A stretch of DNA of 64,000 bases from Symbiodinium sp. CCMP2592. Its lineage: Eukaryota > Sar > Dinophyceae > Suessiales > Symbiodiniaceae. Position numbers and translations under genes: made by a program. The notes beneath the pieces were generated by a model, which did not search any database, was not told where the DNA came from, and saw nothing but the letters and a program-made list of their open reading frames with translations. This document shows, piece after piece, positions 63,301 through 64,000 of this stretch. Position 1 is the first letter of the stretch; every line of letters begins with the position of its first letter. The stretch covers positions 972,640 to 1,036,639 of the forward strand of contig CAJNDT010000003.1 in NCBI GenBank assembly GCA_905221615.1, written 5' to 3'.

Positions 63301-63426
63301 ATCCCATTTTGAGCGGCAGGCCTGCTGCTTCCTCCACCTCGGGCGCTCGCTGGTGGAGGTGTGCTGTTCCTCTTGCTCCTAATCTGGAGGATGACACTTC
63401 CGAAATGGCTCAGTGGCCCATATTGA
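53517..63426 (+). CDS. J-domain (DnaJ-like) protein, multi-exon gene model
   Basis: J-domain co-chaperones stimulate Hsp70 ATPase through the HPD motif. Exons 1-5 (53517-53582, 54903-54938, 55495-55548, 56033-56068, 56604-56649) join in phase to give a J-domain: [20 protein letters not shown] (helix I), [12 protein letters not shown] (helix II and HPD), [20 protein letters not shown] (helix III), [14 protein letters not shown] (helix IV). Donors are GC, GC, GC, GA and GT. After this, phase-compatible candidates follow at 57651, 58271, 58764, 60516, 61451, 61885, 62670 and 63320, the last holding a hydrophobic segment ([13 protein letters not shown]) and TGA 63424-63426. If correct, the product is about 330-350 residues with a C-terminal membrane anchor. 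Exons 1-5 are solid; the downstream chain is inference. Confidence 0.8.
53838..53942. mobile_element. Fold-back element, family M (single copy; J-gene intron 1)
   Basis: GGGTAGTTCTCTAAAAAAGG and CCTATTTTAGAGAACTACCC ends. Confidence 0.85.
54903..54938 (+). CDS. J-domain gene exon 2 (HPD motif)
   Basis: [12 protein letters not shown]. Acceptor GCCCAG, donor GCTGGG (GC type). Confidence 0.88.
55008..55122. repeat. (TA)n tract, about 115 bp (J-gene intron 2)
   Basis: Nearly pure TA with a few GTA/TAC interruptions arranged symmetrically, so the tract can fold on itself. ORFs of Tyr-Ile repeats on both strands are artefacts. Confidence 0.95.
55495..55548 (+). CDS. J-domain gene exon 3
   Basis: [18 protein letters not shown]. 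Acceptor GCCCAG, donor GCCATC (GC type). GCC recurs at exon 4. Confidence 0.82.
56033..56068 (+). CDS. J-domain gene exon 4
   Basis: [12 protein letters not shown]. Acceptor CGGCAG, donor GACATT (GA type). Confidence 0.85.
56604..56649 (+). CDS. J-domain gene exon 5
   Basis: [15 protein letters not shown] and one base. Acceptor GTCGAG, donor GTAAGT. Completes the J-domain's RR-K-x-YD end. Confidence 0.82.
56680..56789. mobile_element. Fold-back element, family F, copy 10 (J-gene intron 5)
   Basis: ATAGGGGCCTATAAACAATT and AATTATTAAAGGCCCTATATT, starting 31 bp after the exon 5 donor. Confidence 0.82.
57306..57340. repeat. (TA)n tract
   Basis: TATATATATATATACATATATAT.. type run; the ORF at 57028-57384 crosses it. 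Three frames upstream (57150-57260) look weakly coding, so none is called. Confidence 0.9.
57651..57800 (+). CDS. J-domain gene, exon 6 candidate
   Basis: Enters in phase 1 as exon 5 requires. Reads [20 protein letters not shown], then [20 protein letters not shown] and [10 protein letters not shown]. Acceptor CAGGCAG (followed by A), donor GTGAAT. Longest exon of the model at 150 nt. Confidence 0.6.
57812..57893. mobile_element. Fold-back-like sequence
   Basis: GGGTACTTAGAAATAATC...ATTAAAATTGTTGCTAGGGTTCTAAG gives weak inverted pairing (CTTTAATTT/AAATTAAA). Not seen elsewhere. Confidence 0.35.
58049..58151. mobile_element. Fold-back element, family A, copy 5 (reverse)
   Basis: AGTAGAAGCCAGAAGGTTGGA and TCCAACTTTCTGGAGTTCCCT. 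Confidence 0.88.
58194..58235. repeat. (TA)n tract
   Basis: Two TATATATA runs separated by TTGG. Confidence 0.9.
58271..58334 (+). CDS. J-domain gene, exon 7 candidate
   Basis: Phase-matched to 57800. Reads [20 protein letters not shown] and part of Trp. Acceptor CCAGAG, begins with G, donor GCGCGG (GC type). Confidence 0.55.
58352..58544. mobile_element. Family D element split by an inserted family C element
   Basis: GGGTCCAAGTGTCATCCTGG, then family C copy 8 (58378-58486), then ACTTATAGGGCATTTTGGGG and CATGATGATACTTGGACCC. The insertion lies in GGTATATACTT and duplicates ATAT. Confidence 0.94.
58378..58486. mobile_element. Fold-back element, family C, copy 8 (nested)
   Basis: GGGAGTTTCCGAAAATAGGGG and CCCCTATTTTCGGAAACTCCC, ATAT on both sides. 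Confidence 0.94.
58764..58848 (+). CDS. J-domain gene, exon 8 candidate
   Basis: [20 protein letters not shown] then LNFIRNTI to a GTAGGT donor. Begins with G after CTCCAG and is phase-matched to exon 7. A 130-codon minus-strand ORF overlaps; the strong + donor favours the + strand. Confidence 0.5.
59138..59224. mobile_element. Fold-back element, family D, copy 6
   Basis: GGGTCCAAGTATCATGCTGG and CATGATGATACTTGGACCC. Confidence 0.9.
59515..60009 (-). other. GC-rich, repeat-free block with overlapping minus-strand ORFs
   Basis: Clearly more GC-rich than its surroundings. Minus-strand ORFs of 109 (59680-60009), 97 and 72 codons overlap a + strand ORF of 139. The frame with [20 protein letters not shown] is the most protein-like. 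If the J-gene model is right, this lies in its eighth intron, so it may be an inserted gene fragment or retroposed sequence. No family recognised. Confidence 0.3.
60070..60164. mobile_element. Fold-back element, family F, copy 11 (left end diverged)
   Basis: GCGGCTCCTTGTTATAATG, AATATGCCCCAAAACCCTAG and ATTACGGCCCCTATATTATG. Confidence 0.65.
60292..60386. mobile_element. Fold-back element, family E, copy 4
   Basis: TACCCATAGGCTCCATCGTAG and CTACTATGGAGCCTAGGGGTA. Confidence 0.88.
60516..60586 (+). CDS. J-domain gene, exon 9 candidate
   Basis: [20 protein letters not shown] then TRQ and two bases. Acceptor CCGGCAG (followed by A), donor GTTCAG. Phase 0 in, phase 2 out. Confidence 0.4.
60888..61000. 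mobile_element. Fold-back element, family C, copy 9
   Basis: GGGAGTTTCCGAAAATAGGGG and CTCTTTTGGGAAACTCCC, flanked by GTTT on both sides. Confidence 0.88.
61451..61490 (+). CDS. J-domain gene, exon 10 candidate
   Basis: (R)[13 protein letters not shown] between CCTCAG and GTGAAA. Phase-matched to 60586, begins with G. Confidence 0.45.
61705..61798. mobile_element. Fold-back element, family F, copy 12
   Basis: AGGACCTATACTATCGTGGG, GTTCCTTGTTCTAATCATAG and TATCAAAGGCCTCTATATC. Confidence 0.65.
61885..61980 (+). CDS. J-domain gene, exon 11 candidate
   Basis: [20 protein letters not shown] then [10 protein letters not shown]. Acceptor TTGAAG, begins with G, phase 0. The donor is not settled (GCTCCT at 61968 or GTACTC at 61977). 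Confidence 0.42.
62258..62317. mobile_element. Repeat family O, copy 2
   Basis: TATATACTTAGGCCTGAAAGG, TATAGGGACCCCTCTAAGGC and TTAAGTATC. Confidence 0.65.
62341..62469. mobile_element. Fold-back element, family E, copy 5, containing TTTAGGG units
   Basis: TACCCATAGGCTCCATAGTAG and CTACTATGGAGCCTTTGGGTA. The loop holds a partly duplicated left arm (GTTCCTTTTTGGGATTAGGG) and TTTAGGG units not present in copies 1-4. Confidence 0.85.
62670..62769 (+). CDS. J-domain gene, exon 12 candidate
   Basis: [20 protein letters not shown] then [13 protein letters not shown] and one base to GTGGGA. Acceptor ATTAAG, begins with G, phase 0 in and 1 out. Clearly coding in character. Confidence 0.58.
63002..63107. 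mobile_element. Fold-back element, family A, copy 6
   Basis: CAGGGAACTCCACAAAGTTGG and TATTCCGACTTTCTGGCTTTT. Confidence 0.88.
63175..63274. mobile_element. Fold-back element, family N, copy 2
   Basis: TTACCTTAACCCTGAATAACC and GGTTATTCCGGGTCAAGGTAA. Confidence 0.85.
63320..63426 (+). CDS. J-domain gene, terminal exon candidate with hydrophobic segment
   Basis: Enters in phase 1 as required, giving [20 protein letters not shown] then [15 protein letters not shown] and TGA. The run [13 protein letters not shown] could be a C-terminal membrane anchor. Another frame ([20 protein letters not shown], ending TGA 63462) is also open, so phase is the only reason for this choice. Confidence 0.45.
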
Positions 63427-64000
63427 ACTCCATCATGCTGGTTATACAAAATTCTGGGTGCTGAAAGGTTTATCGACCATAGAGGTAGCTGAGCTCTGAG
63501 GGAATGCCATGGAAGGCAAGGCCACCTGACGTCTACTACTTCTACTGGTACCCCTACGAACACACACTAATACCAGAAACGGTACTTTTACTAGTACGGC
63601 TTCTTTCAGTACTACTACAACAACGACGAGGGCTACCACCATCACCATTACCACCAGTACTTCAGCTTCACTGCTTGTGCATCTACGCCTGTGAAGCATG
63701 CAGCCTATTGCAAGTTTGCGAGGCATGCAGCCTATCGCAAGTTAGATGTATCTGCGAAACATAGGTTAAGCGAGGTGTGCCTCTGTCCTTGGTTAGGAAC
63801 CTCGGCTTAAGCGATGAGTGCCTTTGCTCCACTGGAGCAGGGTTTGGGGTGATTATGGGGTTTATTAGGGTTTTCATGAACTCTTCCAACACGATTTTGA
63901 AAGGTTGAGCTTATCTTGCCTCACGCTTTCTCCACGGACACATCCACCAATGCCTTGATACACCCTGCACGCTACACCAAACCGAAACCCAGAATATGTC
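63427..64000. other. Right end, no gene recognised
   Basis: A CTACTA/CAACGAC-type trinucleotide-rich stretch lies at 63530-63670, and a 22-bp unit (GCATGCAGCCTATNGCAAGTT) is repeated at 63698 and 63723. ORFs here follow those repeats. Confidence 0.5.

Noticed and set aside
1..64000. tRNA, rRNA, bacterial or viral genes
   Set aside because: I saw no cloverleaf with conserved arms, no rRNA motif, and no ribosome-binding or operon pattern.

Overview
The window looks like nuclear DNA of a dinoflagellate, probably of the Symbiodiniaceae type. This is inferred from gene structure, because no marker gene is present. The one gene that can be fully modelled, ribose-5-phosphate isomerase, is cut into about 17 exons of 17-59 nt spread over 14 kb. 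Its introns end in AG, almost always followed by G, but begin with GT, GC or GA. That donor mixture is known from dinoflagellates. Every gene that can be oriented lies on the + strand, which fits dinoflagellate unidirectional gene clusters. Coding sequence is only a few percent of the window.

Layout. 1-1772: two exons of a helical TPR-like protein that runs in from the left. 1773-10100: degenerate TTTAGGG-like sequence, several fold-back elements and a few weak exon candidates. 10109 to about 24395: ribose-5-phosphate isomerase A (rpiA/RKI), with introns holding fold-back elements and telomere-like heptamers. 24.4-44 kb: long microsatellites and scattered single-exon candidates that I cannot assign; one at 39522-39602 ends in a stop. 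44259-45850: three phase-matched exons forming an EF-hand, with more exon candidates to 52.4 kb and a 105-bp minisatellite at 47.3-49.1 kb inside the interval. 53517-56649: five phase-matched exons forming a complete J-domain with HPD motif. Phase-compatible exon candidates continue to a hydrophobic, stop-terminated exon at 63320-63426.

The non-coding DNA has two main parts. (1) About 15 families of short (70-130 bp) fold-back, MITE-like elements, in some 60 copies. Two families show 4-bp target duplications, and three copies are inserted inside copies of other families, which shows they transpose. (2) Dispersed, decayed plant-type telomere heptamers (TTTAGGG/CCCTAAA) in both orientations. 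Most long ORFs in the window arise from these repeats, from microsatellites or by chance: a 174-codon ORF sits inside a proven rpiA intron. ORF length is therefore poor evidence here. Genes were called by reading across splice junctions with reading phase as the check.

The most interesting signal is at the introns. Donor dinucleotides often repeat the first two bases of the downstream exon (all four GA introns precede GA exons; some share 4-6 nt). This is what target-site duplication would leave if introns were gained by insertion.
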